64,000 nt of DNA from Achromobacter piechaudii NBRC 102461 (GCF_001571245.1 NZ_BCTK01000015.1:1-64000), one strand, 5' to 3'. Shown: positions 40,817-50,867, numbered from the stretch's first letter. Notes: generated by a model from the sequence alone, not told the origin. Program-made: numbers and translations.

Positions 40817-42268
40817 TCAAGCCGCGTCCTTGTCCAAGCGCCGCACCGCCGCGCCCAGCGTTGAAAAATCAAACTCCTGGACACCTCGACGCGCCAACCG
40901 CAACAGCACGGTCGTCAGCACAGGCACGAACGCCGCCAACAGAAACGACTCCAGCAGGAAAGTCGGTTTGTCACCCGGCGCGGGAAAGAAAAACAAGCCC
41001 GCCGCCAGGCCGGCGACCGTGGAAACCGTGGCGGTCAGGCCATCGTGCTTGCGGCTGAAGAGGCCATAGAACACCGGAAACGCGGCCGCCGAGCACAGCA
41101 GATCGGCCAGCAGGAACAGATACAGCACGCTATAGCCTTGCGAGGCGACGACCATCACCGGAATCGCCAGCAGCAACACCGCCCAGCGGGCAAGCCGCTT
41201 CATGTCCCGGCCGCTGGCGCGCGGCATCAGCCGGCGCATGTCCACCGCCACGATGCTGGACACCGCGCTGATGGCGGTGTCGGCCGTGCTCATCACCAGC
41301 GACAGGCCCAAGGGAATCAAGGCGATCACGAACCAGGCGGGCGCGTGCGGCATGATGACGCTGAACAGCGCGATGGAACTGTCGCCCTGCGGCGCCAGGC
41401 CCACGAACGCCAGGCCGAACAGTCCCATCAGGAAGATGAACGGCGCGGCCAGGATGCCGCCCAGCAAGAAGCCATTGCGCATCGACCGCGCGTCTTTCGC
41501 GGCGTAGATGCGCTGCCAGTTGCCCTGGTGAAAAATCCCCGTGAGCAGGATGGCCACGAAGAAAGTCAGGCCGGCCTTCACGCCGACCCGGTCGGTCAGG
41601 TCGAGCAGTTGCGGCGCCTTCGCCTGCAACGCCTGGATGGTCGGCAGCGTGCCGCCCGCCGCCTGCCACCCCACCACGCACAAGATCACCAGCAGCGGCA
41701 GGATCACCATCATCTGCACCTGATCGGTGAAGATCGACGAGCGCAGGCCACCATAGGTGGTGTAGAGCAGCGTCGTGCCCATGACGACGGCGGCGGTCGC
41801 CCACAGCGGCACGGGCGCCAGCATGGTGACCAGCTTGGCGATGGCCGTGACCTCGGCGGACAGCGCAATGAACAGGTAGAACAGCATGATGAACAGCGCC
41901 AGTCCGTACATGGGCCTGCCGTAACGCGCCATCAGGAATTCGGTCAGCGTGTGCCCATGCGGAATCAGTTCGCGCATGCGGCGGCCCAGTGGAATCATGA
42001 CGAGCCGGGGCGACATCGAGCCCAGCGCGTAGCCGATGACCGCCGCCAGCCCGCCCCAGGTGGCTGCCTGCGCGGGAGAAAACAGTATCCACGCGCCCAG
42101 CGTCGAGGCCATCAGCGTGAGGATGGTGCCGAAAGCGCCCTGGCTGTTGCGCGCCACGATGTAGTCTTCCAGCGTGCCGCGCTTGCGCCGCGTGTACAGC
42201 ACGCTGGCGACGGCAAAGCCGCCCGAGAACAGCAGCAGCCACATCAAGGCGGTGGTTTGAGTCAGCAT
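40817..42268 (-). CDS. Sodium/solute symporter (SSS family), TPP-riboswitch controlled
   Basis: A 483-residue protein with about 13 hydrophobic segments and the SSS core: LMASTLGAWILFSPAQAATWG, TTYGGLRSSIFTDQVQ (the helix 5-6 signature), GNWQRIYAAKD and STADTAISAVSSIVAVD. GGGAGG upstream sets the ATG at 42268. SSS proteins import a small solute with sodium. The TPP riboswitch in its leader says that it is repressed when thiamine diphosphate is plentiful, so thiamine or a precursor such as hydroxymethylpyrimidine or a thiazole is the likely cargo. The substrate is inferred, not seen. Confidence 0.88.
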   Translation of the reverse strand: MLTQTTALMWLLLFSGGFAVASVLYTRRKRGTLEDYIVARNSQGAFGTILTLMASTLGAWILFSPAQAATWGGLAAVIGYALGSMSPRLVMIPLGRRMRELIPHGHTLTEFLMARYGRPMYGLALFIMLFYLFIALSAEVTAIAKLVTMLAPVPLWATAAVVMGTTLLYTTYGGLRSSIFTDQVQMMVILPLLVILCVVGWQAAGGTLPTIQALQAKAPQLLDLTDRVGVKAGLTFFVAILLTGIFHQGNWQRIYAAKDARSMRNGFLLGGILAAPFIFLMGLFGLAFVGLAPQGDSSIALFSVIMPHAPAWFVIALIPLGLSLVMSTADTAISAVSSIVAVDMRRLMPRASGRDMKRLARWAVLLLAIPVMVVASQGYSVLYLFLLADLLCSAAAFPVFYGLFSRKHDGLTATVSTVAGLAAGLFFFPAPGDKPTFLLESFLLAAFVPVLTTVLLRLARRGVQEFDFSTLGAAVRRLDKDAA

Positions 42269-42382
42269 GGTTTGGCCTCCCTGGTCCGGCAAACGGCCAG
42301 ACGCGCGTAGCGGGCCCCGCTGGAAGATGGGGCCGCTGATGGTTCAAAGATCAGGGAGGGCGCGCGAGCCGCGCGATGTCCT

Positions 42383-42462
42383 TCCCTTCGCCGGCATTAC
42401 CCGGATCAGGTTCAAAGGGTTACCGCGACGACGCGGAATCTCAGCCCATACAGGCTCCCCCA
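42383..42462 (-). ncRNA. TPP riboswitch (THI element)
   Basis: On the minus strand the element reads GGGGGAGCC, then GGCTGAGATTCC, CGCGGTAACCC, TTTGAACCTGATCCGGGTAA and TGCCGGCGAAGGGA, matching the conserved THI-box segments in order. A GGCCCC/GGGGCC hairpin (plus 42313-42318 and 42329-42334) follows in the leader and may be the expression platform. It controls the symporter gene 115 bases downstream. Confidence 0.97.
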
Positions 42463-42577
42463 GGAATTGCCGCAAGATTAGGGTCGCGGCAAGGCAATGT
42501 CAACGCATGGATTTATGCTAAGTTCGCCCGCTTGCGGCACCTGATTGCGTGCGTGCCGGAGAACCGACGAGTCGACC

Positions 42578-43360
42578 ATGCCCTCTGCACATCCCGCCCC
42601 CGCCTTGAACGAACAACTGGTTATCGTGACGGGCGGCGCCCGTGGGCTGGGCGCGCACATTACGCGAGCCTTCCTGCGGGAAGGCGCGAACGTCGTGATC
42701 AATTATCTGAACAGCGCCGACGCCGCGCGGGCGCTGGCCGACACCGCGCCCGAACGCGCGCTGGCGGTGCAGGCCGATGTGCGCGACGCGACCGCCGTAG
42801 CGGCCATGATCGCGCAGGCGCAAAGCCACTTCGGCAGGCCGGTGACCACGGTGGTCAACAACGCGCTGCCAGCCTTTCAGTTCAACGGCGATGCCCGTCC
42901 GCACGCCGATACGCTGACCTGGGACCAGTTGAACCAGCAGATCGAAGGCTGCGTGCGCGGCGCACTGAACACGACCCAGGCCGCCCTGCCCGGCATGCGG
43001 AAGGCCGGGGTCGGCCGCATCATCAACATCGGCACCAATCTTGTCCAGAACCCGGTCGTGCCGTATCACGACTACACCGCCGCCAAGGCGGCCTTGCTGT
43101 CGTTCACGCGGACGCTGTCGCACGATCTGGGGCCGGACGGCATCACGGTCAACATGGTGTCGGGCGGGCTGCTGCGCACCACCGATGCGTCGGCGGCCAC
43201 GCCCGAAGCGGTGTTCGATCTGATCGCTGCAAGCACGCCGCTGCGCGCCGTGACCACGCCTGAGCAATTCGCCGACGCCGTGCTGTTCTTCGCCAGCCCG
43301 TGGTCGCGCAGCGTCACCGGCCAGAATCTGGTCGTGGACGGCGGCCTCGTCAAGAACTGA
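42578..43360 (+). CDS. Short-chain dehydrogenase/reductase
   Basis: A 260-residue SDR with the cofactor motif TGGARGLGAHI, the NN(A) motif VVNNALPAF and the catalytic YHDYTAAKAAL; the C-terminus VTGQNLVVDGGLVKN is the usual SDR ending. It resembles 3-oxoacyl-ACP reductases in wording, but substrate cannot be assigned. A monooxygenase gene starts 5 bases after its stop, so the pair probably acts in one pathway. The start is the ATG at 42578; the GGAGA upstream is a little far (about 17 bases). Confidence 0.88.
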   Translation: MPSAHPAPALNEQLVIVTGGARGLGAHITRAFLREGANVVINYLNSADAARALADTAPERALAVQADVRDATAVAAMIAQAQSHFGRPVTTVVNNALPAFQFNGDARPHADTLTWDQLNQQIEGCVRGALNTTQAALPGMRKAGVGRIINIGTNLVQNPVVPYHDYTAAKAALLSFTRTLSHDLGPDGITVNMVSGGLLRTTDASAATPEAVFDLIAASTPLRAVTTPEQFADAVLFFASPWSRSVTGQNLVVDGGLVKN

Positions 43361-43365
43361 ACGCC

Positions 43366-44652
43366 ATGCTGCACCTGAACCTGTTCATTTTCGGCTGCGG
43401 CCACCACCGCGCCGCCTGGCGACACCCCGACTCGGCGGCCGAACGGTTGGGCGACATCCGCTATTACGAAGCGCTGGCACGCACGGCCGAACGCGGCAAG
43501 CTGGACGCCATCTTCTTTGCGGATGGCCAATCCACCGACAACATCGGCGACGGACCGCGCTGGTATCTGGAACCGTTGACGACCATGGCCGCCATCGCAC
43601 GCGCCACCACGCACATCGGCCTGATCAGCACGGTGTCCAGCACCTTCTTCACGCCGTTCCACGCGGCGCGCATGGTGGCGTCGCTGGACCACATCTCGGG
43701 CGGACGCATGGGCTGGAACGTGGTCACGTCCATGTTCGACGCCGAAGCGCGCAACCACGGTTTCGAGGCCATGCCCGGGCACGACTGGCGTTACGCGCGC
43801 GCCGAAGAATTCGTGGACGTGGCGTTGCGGCTGTTCGATTCGTGGCAGGACGATGCCCTGGCCATCGACCGCAACGGCGTCTATGGCGTGCCCGAGCGCG
43901 TGCGCCCCATCGACCACCACGGCGCGCATTTTCTGGTTGATGGCCCACTGACCGTGCCGCGCCCGCCCCAGGGCCATCCCGTTCTGTTTCAGGCCGGCGC
44001 ATCGGACCAGGGCCGCGACCTGGCGGCCCGTCGCGCCGAAGCCATTTACGCGGTGGCCTACGACCTGCCCGCCGCCCAAGCGTATTACCGCGACATCAAG
44101 CAGCGCGTGCGCGCCGCGGGCCGCAGCGCCTTCGTGCCGATCATGCCGGGGCTGGTCACTTATGTCGGGTCCACCGAGGCCGAAGCTCGCGCCAAGCAGC
44201 GCGACCTGGACGTGCTGCTGCCCAGCGACGCCTCGCTACGCCAGTTGGGCACCTTCGTGCTTCAGGATTGCAGTAACTGGGAACTGGACGCACCCGTACC
44301 CCCGCTGGTTCCCTTGCACGACTTCAAGGGCCCCAAGGGCCGCTACGCCACCATCTTGCGCATCATCGAAACCGAACAACCCACCGTGCGGCAACTGCTG
44401 GGACGCCTTGCGGCCGGTGGCGGACATTGCACCATGGTGGGCACGCCCGAACAGATCGCCGACCAGATGGAACACTGGTTCCGCAACGAAGGCGCGGACG
44501 GCTTCAACCTGATGCCCCCCTCGCTGCCGGGCGGCATCGATGATTTCGTCGAGCAGGTGATTCCCGTGTTGCAGCGGCGTGGGCTGTTTCGTACCGAGTA
44601 CGAACACCGCACGTTGCGCGGGCATCTGGGCCTGGATCGGCCGGCGGCGTGA
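43366..44652 (+). CDS. FMN-dependent monooxygenase, NtaA/SnaA/DszA (LLM) family
   Basis: A 428-residue luciferase-like flavin monooxygenase. Family segments are WRHPDSAAERLGDIRYYEAL, AERGKLDAIFFAD, GRMGWNVVTSMFDAEARNHG and PVLFQAGASDQGRDLAAR. Members oxidise sulfonates, nitrilotriacetate, EDTA or dibenzothiophene sulfone with FMNH2 from a separate reductase. The gene 5 bases upstream is an SDR, not a flavin reductase, so the reduced flavin must come from elsewhere. Substrate unknown. Confidence 0.9.
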   Translation: MLHLNLFIFGCGHHRAAWRHPDSAAERLGDIRYYEALARTAERGKLDAIFFADGQSTDNIGDGPRWYLEPLTTMAAIARATTHIGLISTVSSTFFTPFHAARMVASLDHISGGRMGWNVVTSMFDAEARNHGFEAMPGHDWRYARAEEFVDVALRLFDSWQDDALAIDRNGVYGVPERVRPIDHHGAHFLVDGPLTVPRPPQGHPVLFQAGASDQGRDLAARRAEAIYAVAYDLPAAQAYYRDIKQRVRAAGRSAFVPIMPGLVTYVGSTEAEARAKQRDLDVLLPSDASLRQLGTFVLQDCSNWELDAPVPPLVPLHDFKGPKGRYATILRIIETEQPTVRQLLGRLAAGGGHCTMVGTPEQIADQMEHWFRNEGADGFNLMPPSLPGGIDDFVEQVIPVLQRRGLFRTEYEHRTLRGHLGLDRPAA

Positions 44653-44873
44653 CTAGGGCCTATGGCGGCAAGCCGGGGTCCGAATCTATCGGAAGCGAAT
44701 CTTCGAAGATTTGAGCCGATCCGCAGACAGCCCCGTGACAAGCCGGTTGCCCCGGCTGCCGCTTTTGAACAGCTGTTCAGCTTGGGAAGTTTGGAGATGA
44801 GGACGCAGGCGGCTTCCGCAGGGCAGGCGCGGGCCGGTGAAGCGCCGGCAAGCGCCATGGGGGAAGGCCGTGC

Positions 44874-45083
44874 TCAGCTCGTGGCCGGCGCGGCATCAGG
44901 ATGTTTGACGGCATGCGCCGGGGCGCGTGGCGCGGGCGGGATGACGCTTGCGCGGGCGGCGGTGCGGCGCAGGGTACGACGGGAGGCGAACCAGTCGTAA
45001 AGAGCGACGCCAGGTTGGCGAAGCAGAACGGCGCCCAAGGCGGCCGCGATAAAACCGACAACGATCAGGGTCAGCCAAGACAT
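44874..45083 (-). CDS. Small membrane protein
   Basis: A 69-residue protein. GGAGGG just upstream fixes the ATG at 45083. Residues 4-22 (LTLIVVGFIAAALGAVLLR) form a membrane helix, followed by a basic segment FASRRTLRRTAARA and a Pro/Ala-rich tail. No family recognised. The 220 bases between it and the preceding monooxygenase hold nothing identifiable. Confidence 0.6.
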   Translation of the reverse strand: MSWLTLIVVGFIAAALGAVLLRQPGVALYDWFASRRTLRRTAARASVIPPAPRAPAHAVKHPDAAPATS

Positions 45084-45293
45084 CTGACGCCCTCCTGGAA
45101 AAAAGCAATCCGGCACGGAAACCGGAAGAAAAATTGCGTTTATAAAACTCACATCCTCCGTGGATGGCCCGTACTGTAACGCATTAAACGTGCATTTTTC
45201 GTCAATTTTTCGCCTGGAAAACACTGTTCCGTAACGCGGAGAAATGGCTGAGTGGCACAAACCCGCCCAGCTCCCTCCCCGCCGACAGGCCGA

Positions 45294-46304
45294 TCAGTGC
45301 CGGATACGCCGGGAGAAAGCGACAGGGTCATCCTCTGCGGCTACCAGGGGCCCCACGTAAGCCCGCTCGCGCAGCACCGCCAGCGGCACGCTCTTGTCCA
45401 ACCCACCCTGTTCATAAAGATATTCGGGCAGATAGCCCGACAGCAGCAGCCGGTAATCCAGCGGCAGGCCGGGGACGATGGCGTTGACCATGTGATAAAC
45501 CAGCGTGGTGCAGTTGGCCGTGACCGTGTGATAGAAGCGCGGCGTAGTGGTCAAGGCGTTGGCGGTGTTCACGTAGGACAGAAACAGCTCGCGCATGGCG
45601 CGCGGCGGCATGTGCACGGGGTACAGGTAGACGTTTTCGCCGCGCGGACCGGCGCGAACGAAAAGGATGTCGCGCTCTTCAGCGGCTACCACGCTCAGTT
45701 CAAACTGCTTGAAGAATCCGCCAATTTCCGAGAATTGCTCTCCGCGTTCCTTGCGGATTTCAACCGAGAAAACCACGTGGCGGCCATCGGCAAAACCGAA
45801 GGACACCAAGGTGTGCGCAATGGCCGGCCCCGCCCAGTACGACAGCGCCATATCGACGGACTCGAGTTTGTCCAGATCGTACTGCCGCGTTTCCCAGCGC
45901 ACGGTGTAATCATCGTCCGCGCGCCAATCGAAATTGCGGACGTTTTCCAGCGTGACGACAGATCCTTGCACGGTCCCGTGCAACATGCGCGCCACGTCAT
46001 CGGCCCAGACGCGGTCGTTCGATGGCGTCACCATCTGCCACCCTGCGCACAGCAGCGCCAGCCCGATTGCGTATGCCCATCCGGCCCGCCGCCGCCATGG
46101 CGGCGCGCGCCACAAGGCAAACATCGCCACGGCGCACAGCACGGCCCACGTCAGACACGCCGCGCCTTTGCCCCACACGCCGCCGGGCATCTGGTACGCC
46201 AGCGCCAGGCACCCCCATATCGCGGAGGCCGCCAGCAGCAGACTGAGCAACGCACGCCCCACCACGACCCGCGCCGTCCGCCAACCCGCTTTATCCCGCG
46301 ACAT
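45294..46304 (-). CDS. DUF4105-domain membrane protein
   Basis: A 336-residue protein with three N-terminal transmembrane helices (about residues 15-36, 45-65 and 73-92) and a C-terminal DUF4105 domain of about 200 residues. The domain contains VSFGFADGRHVVFSVEIRKE and HTVTANCTTLVYHMVNAI, whose Cys and His are conserved. The same domain forms the catalytic part of the lipoprotein acyltransferase Lnb in Gram-positive bacteria, but Proteobacteria homologues are uncharacterised. It overlaps marC by 14 bases, so the two are co-translated. Confidence 0.8.
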   Translation of the reverse strand: MSRDKAGWRTARVVVGRALLSLLLAASAIWGCLALAYQMPGGVWGKGAACLTWAVLCAVAMFALWRAPPWRRRAGWAYAIGLALLCAGWQMVTPSNDRVWADDVARMLHGTVQGSVVTLENVRNFDWRADDDYTVRWETRQYDLDKLESVDMALSYWAGPAIAHTLVSFGFADGRHVVFSVEIRKERGEQFSEIGGFFKQFELSVVAAEERDILFVRAGPRGENVYLYPVHMPPRAMRELFLSYVNTANALTTTPRFYHTVTANCTTLVYHMVNAIVPGLPLDYRLLLSGYLPEYLYEQGGLDKSVPLAVLRERAYVGPLVAAEDDPVAFSRRIRH

Positions 46305-46974
46305 GCTGGCCCATGATTTCCAGAATGCCGTTGATGACGAATTGCACGCCCATGCACACCAGCAGGAAGCCCATGACGCGCGAAATGGCTTCGACGCCGC
46401 TTTGGCCGATCACGGCCACGATGCGGCCCGCCGATCGCAGGCACACCCAGAACAGCAGGCCCAACAACGCGAACACAATGATGGGCGTGACCACAATGAC
46501 CCACGGCGCATATTCCGGCGTGATGGAGGCGTCGACGGATGCCGCGCCGCTGATGATCATGGCGATGGTGCCCGGCCCCGCCGTGCCGGGCAGCGCCAGC
46601 GGCACGAATGCAATGTTCGGCGTCTGCCGCGTTTGCGCATCGGCGGCCGCTTCGGCGGCCAGCGTGCGAGGCTCGGCGGGCGGAAACAGCATGCTGAAAC
46701 CGATGCTGACCACGATCAGCCCACCCGCGATGCGCAGTCCCGGAATCGAGATCCCGAACGTATGCATGATCCACGCGCCCGCGTAGTACGTGACCAGCAT
46801 GATGCCCACCACGTAAAACGCCGCTTGCGTGACCTGGCGTTCGCGTTCCTTGTAGGGAATCTGCCCGCCCAGCGACAGCAGCAGCGTCATGGAAGTCAGG
46901 GGATTGGCCAATGGCAGCATCAGCGCCAAACCCAGGGTGATCAGCTTGCCCAGTTGGATCAGGTCGTCAATCAT
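46291..46974 (-). CDS. MarC-family integral membrane protein
   Basis: A 227-residue protein with six hydrophobic segments and the MarC N-terminal pattern LMLPLANPLTSMTLLLSL and later VPLALPGTAGPGTIAMIISG. Once thought to be a multidrug determinant, MarC proteins have no proven transport function. GGGAG five bases before the ATG supports the start at 46974. First gene of a two-gene unit with the DUF4105 protein. Confidence 0.9.
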   Translation of the reverse strand: MIDDLIQLGKLITLGLALMLPLANPLTSMTLLLSLGGQIPYKERERQVTQAAFYVVGIMLVTYYAGAWIMHTFGISIPGLRIAGGLIVVSIGFSMLFPPAEPRTLAAEAAADAQTRQTPNIAFVPLALPGTAGPGTIAMIISGAASVDASITPEYAPWVIVVTPIIVFALLGLLFWVCLRSAGRIVAVIGQSGVEAISRVMGFLLVCMGVQFVINGILEIMGQHVAG

Positions 46975-47243
46975 GGAACTCCCAACAAAAATAAGGCGCA
47001 AAGCGCAACGTGCTTTGCGCAACGGTTCAATCGTGCAACGCACTCTACCTTACACACTTCCGGCCGCCTGTCGACGCCCGGGCTCCCGTCGCACTGCATC
47101 ACGCTTCCTGATTAACAACATCCATTAAACTGATGCAATTGTCGCGGCCGCGCGCGCTGCCTAGCATACGGGCACCGCAGCGCCGCAGCGCCATCTGCCG
47201 CAGTCCCCTGCCGCGCATCCATTTTGTGACCCGGAGTTTTCCC

Positions 47244-48047
47244 TTGAGCGACCTTTTTCATTTCAGCCGTGGCACCGCCCCGCTGCTGATCTCTATTCCT
47301 CATCTTGGCAGCCAGATCCCCGACGCCCAGCGTCCGCACATGACCCCGCTGGGCCTGCAATCGGGCGACACCGACTGGCATCTGGACACGCTGTACCAAT
47401 TTGCGCAGGCGCTGGGCGCCTCGGTGCTGGGCGCGCGTTACTCGCGCTACGTGGTGGACCTGAACCGCCCGCCCAACGATGAAAGCCTGTATCCCGGACA
47501 GACCAAGACGGGCCTGTGCCCCACCCAGACGTTCCGGGGCGAAGCGCTCTACCAGGACGACGCCGTGCTGACCGATGCCGAACGCGCGCAACGGCTGGAG
47601 GCTTACTGGCAGCCGTATCACGCCCAATTGCGCAGCGAACTGGATCGCATCAAGGCCGAACATGGCGCCGTGCTGCTGTGGGAAGCCCATTCCATCGCCA
47701 GCGTGCTGCCGCGCCTGTTCGAAGGCAAGCTGCCCGACCTGAACATCGGCACGTCCGACGGCGCCGCGTGCGCGCCCGACATCCTGGCCGCCGTGCAGGC
47801 GCAACTGGACCATTGCAAGGACTACACCTGGGCCGTCAATGGCCGCTTCAAGGGCGGCTACATCACGCGCCATTACGGCTCGCCGGCAGACAACGTCCAC
47901 GCCATCCAGCTGGAAATGTGCCAGTCCACCTACATGGACGAAACCTATCCCTACGGCTACCGCCCCGATCTGGCCGACCGGGTCATCCCCGTGGTCCAGT
48001 CCATGGTCGAGGCCGCGCTCAAGCAGACCCGCGCGCGCCAGCGTTAA
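47244..48047 (+). CDS. hutG: N-formylglutamate deformylase-like protein
   Basis: A 267-residue N-formylglutamate amidohydrolase. Conserved pieces include LLISIPHLGSQIP, the Zn-site DTDWHLDTLY, YVVDLNRPPND, WEAHSI and GRFKGGYITRHYG. It hydrolyses N-formyl-L-glutamate to glutamate and formate in histidine degradation. I chose the TTG at 47244 because GGAG lies 9 bases upstream; a GTG at 47226 would add six residues. No hutH, hutU or hutI is in the window, so this copy may belong to another route. Confidence 0.87.
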   Translation: MSDLFHFSRGTAPLLISIPHLGSQIPDAQRPHMTPLGLQSGDTDWHLDTLYQFAQALGASVLGARYSRYVVDLNRPPNDESLYPGQTKTGLCPTQTFRGEALYQDDAVLTDAERAQRLEAYWQPYHAQLRSELDRIKAEHGAVLLWEAHSIASVLPRLFEGKLPDLNIGTSDGAACAPDILAAVQAQLDHCKDYTWAVNGRFKGGYITRHYGSPADNVHAIQLEMCQSTYMDETYPYGYRPDLADRVIPVVQSMVEAALKQTRARQR

Positions 48048-48087
48048 GCGCTCCCTCCCCAAGCCCTTTGCCCAGGACGCGCAGGCG

Positions 48088-49101
48088 ATGAATCGTTTTT
48101 CCTTCAGCACGACGGAAAACTATCCGGAATGGAGCCTGCTGCTGACCTGGGTCGCGGTGGTGGAGGCTGCCTCGGTGTCCGGCGCGGCGCGCCTCTTGGG
48201 CTTGTCGCAAGCCGCCGTGTCGCAGCGGGTCAAGCAGCTTGAGGCCGCCATGTCGACCGAGCTGCTCGACCGCAGCACCCGGCCGGCACGCCCCACCCCG
48301 GCCGGCGACCTGCTGTTCGACCATGCGGCCCGCCTGCTGGCGCAAGCCGGCGACATGACGGAAAGCGTGCGCAACCTGAGCCGGGCCAAGCGCAACATCG
48401 TCCGCTTCGGCTGCGTCGATTCTTTCGCGGGCACGCTGGGGCCAACCTTGATCCACGGCTTGTCCGGCGCGTCGCGCCAGATCCGCCTGTGGTCGGGCAT
48501 CACGCCCGTGCTCGACAAGCAGCTGGAAGACCGGCAGCTGGACCTGGTCGTCACCACCAGCGCGGTGCCGGGCAAGCCGACCATACGCAAGATCAGCCTT
48601 TTCAGCGAACCCTACGTGCTGATCGTGCCGCGCTCGATGGACGTGGACAAGATCGGCTCGCTGAAAGAGCTGGGCCGGCGCACTCAATTCATCCGCTACA
48701 GCGCGCGTTCGTTCATCGGTGCCGAGATCGACCGCCTGATCGAAGCGCACGACGTCGTGATCGAGCGCACCTTCGAATTCGACAACACCGATCCGCTGTT
48801 GAGCCTGGTCACGGCCGGCATCGGCTTTGCGATCAGCACGCCGCTGTGCATCTGGCAGTCGCGCCATTTCGTGGATCAGTTGCGGGTGCTGCCGCTCGCG
48901 CCCTATCTGGGCGCGGCCCGCGCCGACGATCCCAGCCTGTCCCGCACGCTGTACCTGGCCTCGCGCCAGCAGGAATTGGGCAAGCTGCCCACCGAGGCGC
49001 GGGACGTGATCCTGATGGCGGTGGAACGCCTGATCCAGAAAGACATCGCCCCGGCCCTCGGCCTGCCGCCTGCCACGCTGTGGCGCAGCATGCGGCGGTG
49101 A
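48088..49101 (+). CDS. LysR-type transcriptional regulator
   Basis: A 337-residue LysR protein. The helix-turn-helix spans about residues 25-70 ([29 protein letters not shown]), followed by a LysR substrate domain. The N-terminal extension before the helix-turn-helix (about 15 residues) is unusual. It starts 40 bases after hutG in the same direction, so it may be co-transcribed with it and regulate the surrounding genes. It converges on etfA. Confidence 0.92.
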   Translation: MNRFSFSTTENYPEWSLLLTWVAVVEAASVSGAARLLGLSQAAVSQRVKQLEAAMSTELLDRSTRPARPTPAGDLLFDHAARLLAQAGDMTESVRNLSRAKRNIVRFGCVDSFAGTLGPTLIHGLSGASRQIRLWSGITPVLDKQLEDRQLDLVVTTSAVPGKPTIRKISLFSEPYVLIVPRSMDVDKIGSLKELGRRTQFIRYSARSFIGAEIDRLIEAHDVVIERTFEFDNTDPLLSLVTAGIGFAISTPLCIWQSRHFVDQLRVLPLAPYLGAARADDPSLSRTLYLASRQQELGKLPTEARDVILMAVERLIQKDIAPALGLPPATLWRSMRR

Positions 49102-49105
49102 CGCG

Positions 49106-50047
49106 TCAAAGCGTGGCGGTCAGTGCCGGCACGGCTTCGAACAGATCGCCCACCAGGCCGTAATCCGCGACGCCGAAGATGGGCGCATCGCCATCCTTGT
49201 TGATGGCCACGATGGTCTTCGAATCCTTCATGCCCGCCAGATGCTGGATGGCGCCGGAGATACCCACCGCGATGTACAGCGCGGGCGCGACGATCTTGCC
49301 GGTCTGGCCCACCTGCCAATCGTTGGGCGCGTAACCTGCGTCCACCGCCGCGCGCGACGCGCCCAGCGCCGCGCCTAGCTTTTCGGCCAGAGGATCCAGC
49401 AGCTTGAAGTGTTCGGCGCTGCCCAGGCCTCGACCACCCGACACCACGACGCGCGCGCCGCCCAGCTCCGGCCGCTCGGATGCCGCGATCTCGCGTCGTT
49501 CAAACCGCGTCAAGCCCAGGTCGGCCACGACGGCGACCGGTTCGACCACGCCACCCGGCCCGGCGCTGGCGTCGGACGCCGCATCGAACGCCGTCGGACG
49601 TATCGTGGCGACCACAATGGCGTCGCCGCTTTTCACCGTGGCAATCGCGTTGCCCGCATAGATGGGCCGCTTGTACGTGTCGGGGGCCAGCACGTCGATC
49701 ACATCGGACACCTGATCCACGTCCAGCAACGCCGCCACGCGCGGCGCAACGCTCTTGCCGAACGTGCTGGCGGCCACGAACAGATGGGTATGACCTTGCG
49801 CGCGCACAACCGCCACGGCCTGGGCGGCCAGGTTCTCGGCCAGGCCATCGCCCAGATGCGGCGCATCGGCCCACAGCACTTTCTGCACGCCGTCCACGCG
49901 CGCGGCGGCGTCGGCTGCAGCTTGCGCATCGGCGCCCGCCACCAGCACATGGATCGGCATGCCCAGCCGGCCGGCGGCGGCAATGGCGTTGCGCGTCGCG
50001 CCGTTCAGCGCGCGGTTGTCGTGTTCGGCAATAACCAGGACCGTCAT
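49106..50047 (-). CDS. etfA: Electron transfer flavoprotein, alpha subunit
   Basis: A 313-residue protein with the FAD-binding C-terminal domain: [37 protein letters not shown] and [24 protein letters not shown]. EtfAB carries electrons from FAD dehydrogenases (acyl-CoA, dimethylglycine, sarcosine or glutaryl-CoA) to ETF-ubiquinone oxidoreductase. Its ATG overlaps the etfB stop by one base. Confidence 0.96.
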   Translation of the reverse strand: MTVLVIAEHDNRALNGATRNAIAAAGRLGMPIHVLVAGADAQAAADAAARVDGVQKVLWADAPHLGDGLAENLAAQAVAVVRAQGHTHLFVAASTFGKSVAPRVAALLDVDQVSDVIDVLAPDTYKRPIYAGNAIATVKSGDAIVVATIRPTAFDAASDASAGPGGVVEPVAVVADLGLTRFERREIAASERPELGGARVVVSGGRGLGSAEHFKLLDPLAEKLGAALGASRAAVDAGYAPNDWQVGQTGKIVAPALYIAVGISGAIQHLAGMKDSKTIVAINKDGDAPIFGVADYGLVGDLFEAVPALTATL

Positions 50048-50796
50048 CAGATCACCTTCGCTTCGTTCTTCAGTTTGTCGACCAGCGTGGCCACGTCGGC
50101 CACCTTGATGCCGGGCGCGCGCGCCTCGGGCTCTTGCACGGACAGCGTTTGCAGGCGCGAGGCCGGGTCCACGCCCAGGCTTTCGGCGGTCACGACGTCC
50201 AGCGGCTTTTTCTTGGCCTTCATGATGTTGGGCAGCGTGACGTAGCGCGGCTCGTTCAGGCGCAGGTCCGCCGTGATGATGGCGGGCAGCGTCAGCGCCA
50301 GCACCTCCAGGCCGCCGTCCACTTCGCGCGTCACGCGGGCCGTGCCGCCGTCGATCTCGATGGCGCTGGCGTTGGTCGCCTGCGACCAGCCCAAGAGCGC
50401 GGCCAGCATCTGTCCCGTCTGGCAGGCGTCGTCATCGATGGCCTGCTTGCCCAGAATGACCAGCGCGGGCTGTTCCGTCTGGACGACGGCGCGCAACAGC
50501 TTGGCCACGGCCAGCGGTTGCAGGGCGGCGTCGGTCTGCACCAGCACGCCCCGGTCCGCGCCGATGGCCAGTGCCGTGCGCAACGTTTCCTGCGACTGCG
50601 CCGGGCCGCAAGACACGGCAACGACGTCGGTCGCCACGCCCTGCTCCTTCAAGCGCACCGCCGCCTCGACGGCGATTTCGTCGAACGGGTTCATCGACAT
50701 CTTGACGTTGCCAATGTCCACGCCGCTTTGATCGGCCTTCACGCGTACCTTGACGTTGTAGTCAACCACGCGCTTGACCGCGGTTAATACCTTCAT
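50047..50796 (-). CDS. etfB: Electron transfer flavoprotein, beta subunit
   Basis: A 249-residue EtfB starting [20 protein letters not shown], with [19 protein letters not shown], an AMP-binding [20 protein letters not shown] and the C-terminal recognition loop [20 protein letters not shown] upstream fixes the ATG at 50796. Together with EtfA it forms the soluble flavoprotein. No acyl-CoA dehydrogenase is adjacent; the nearest flavoprotein is the oxidase gene to its right. Confidence 0.96.
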   Translation of the reverse strand: MKVLTAVKRVVDYNVKVRVKADQSGVDIGNVKMSMNPFDEIAVEAAVRLKEQGVATDVVAVSCGPAQSQETLRTALAIGADRGVLVQTDAALQPLAVAKLLRAVVQTEQPALVILGKQAIDDDACQTGQMLAALLGWSQATNASAIEIDGGTARVTREVDGGLEVLALTLPAIITADLRLNEPRYVTLPNIMKAKKKPLDVVTAESLGVDPASRLQTLSVQEPEARAPGIKVADVATLVDKLKNEAKVI

Positions 50797-50867
50797 GCGA
50801 ACACTCCTGGGTCGGGAAATCAATCAGCGCCCTGCGCCGCCTGCGCGCAAGCCGCAATAAATAGGGT

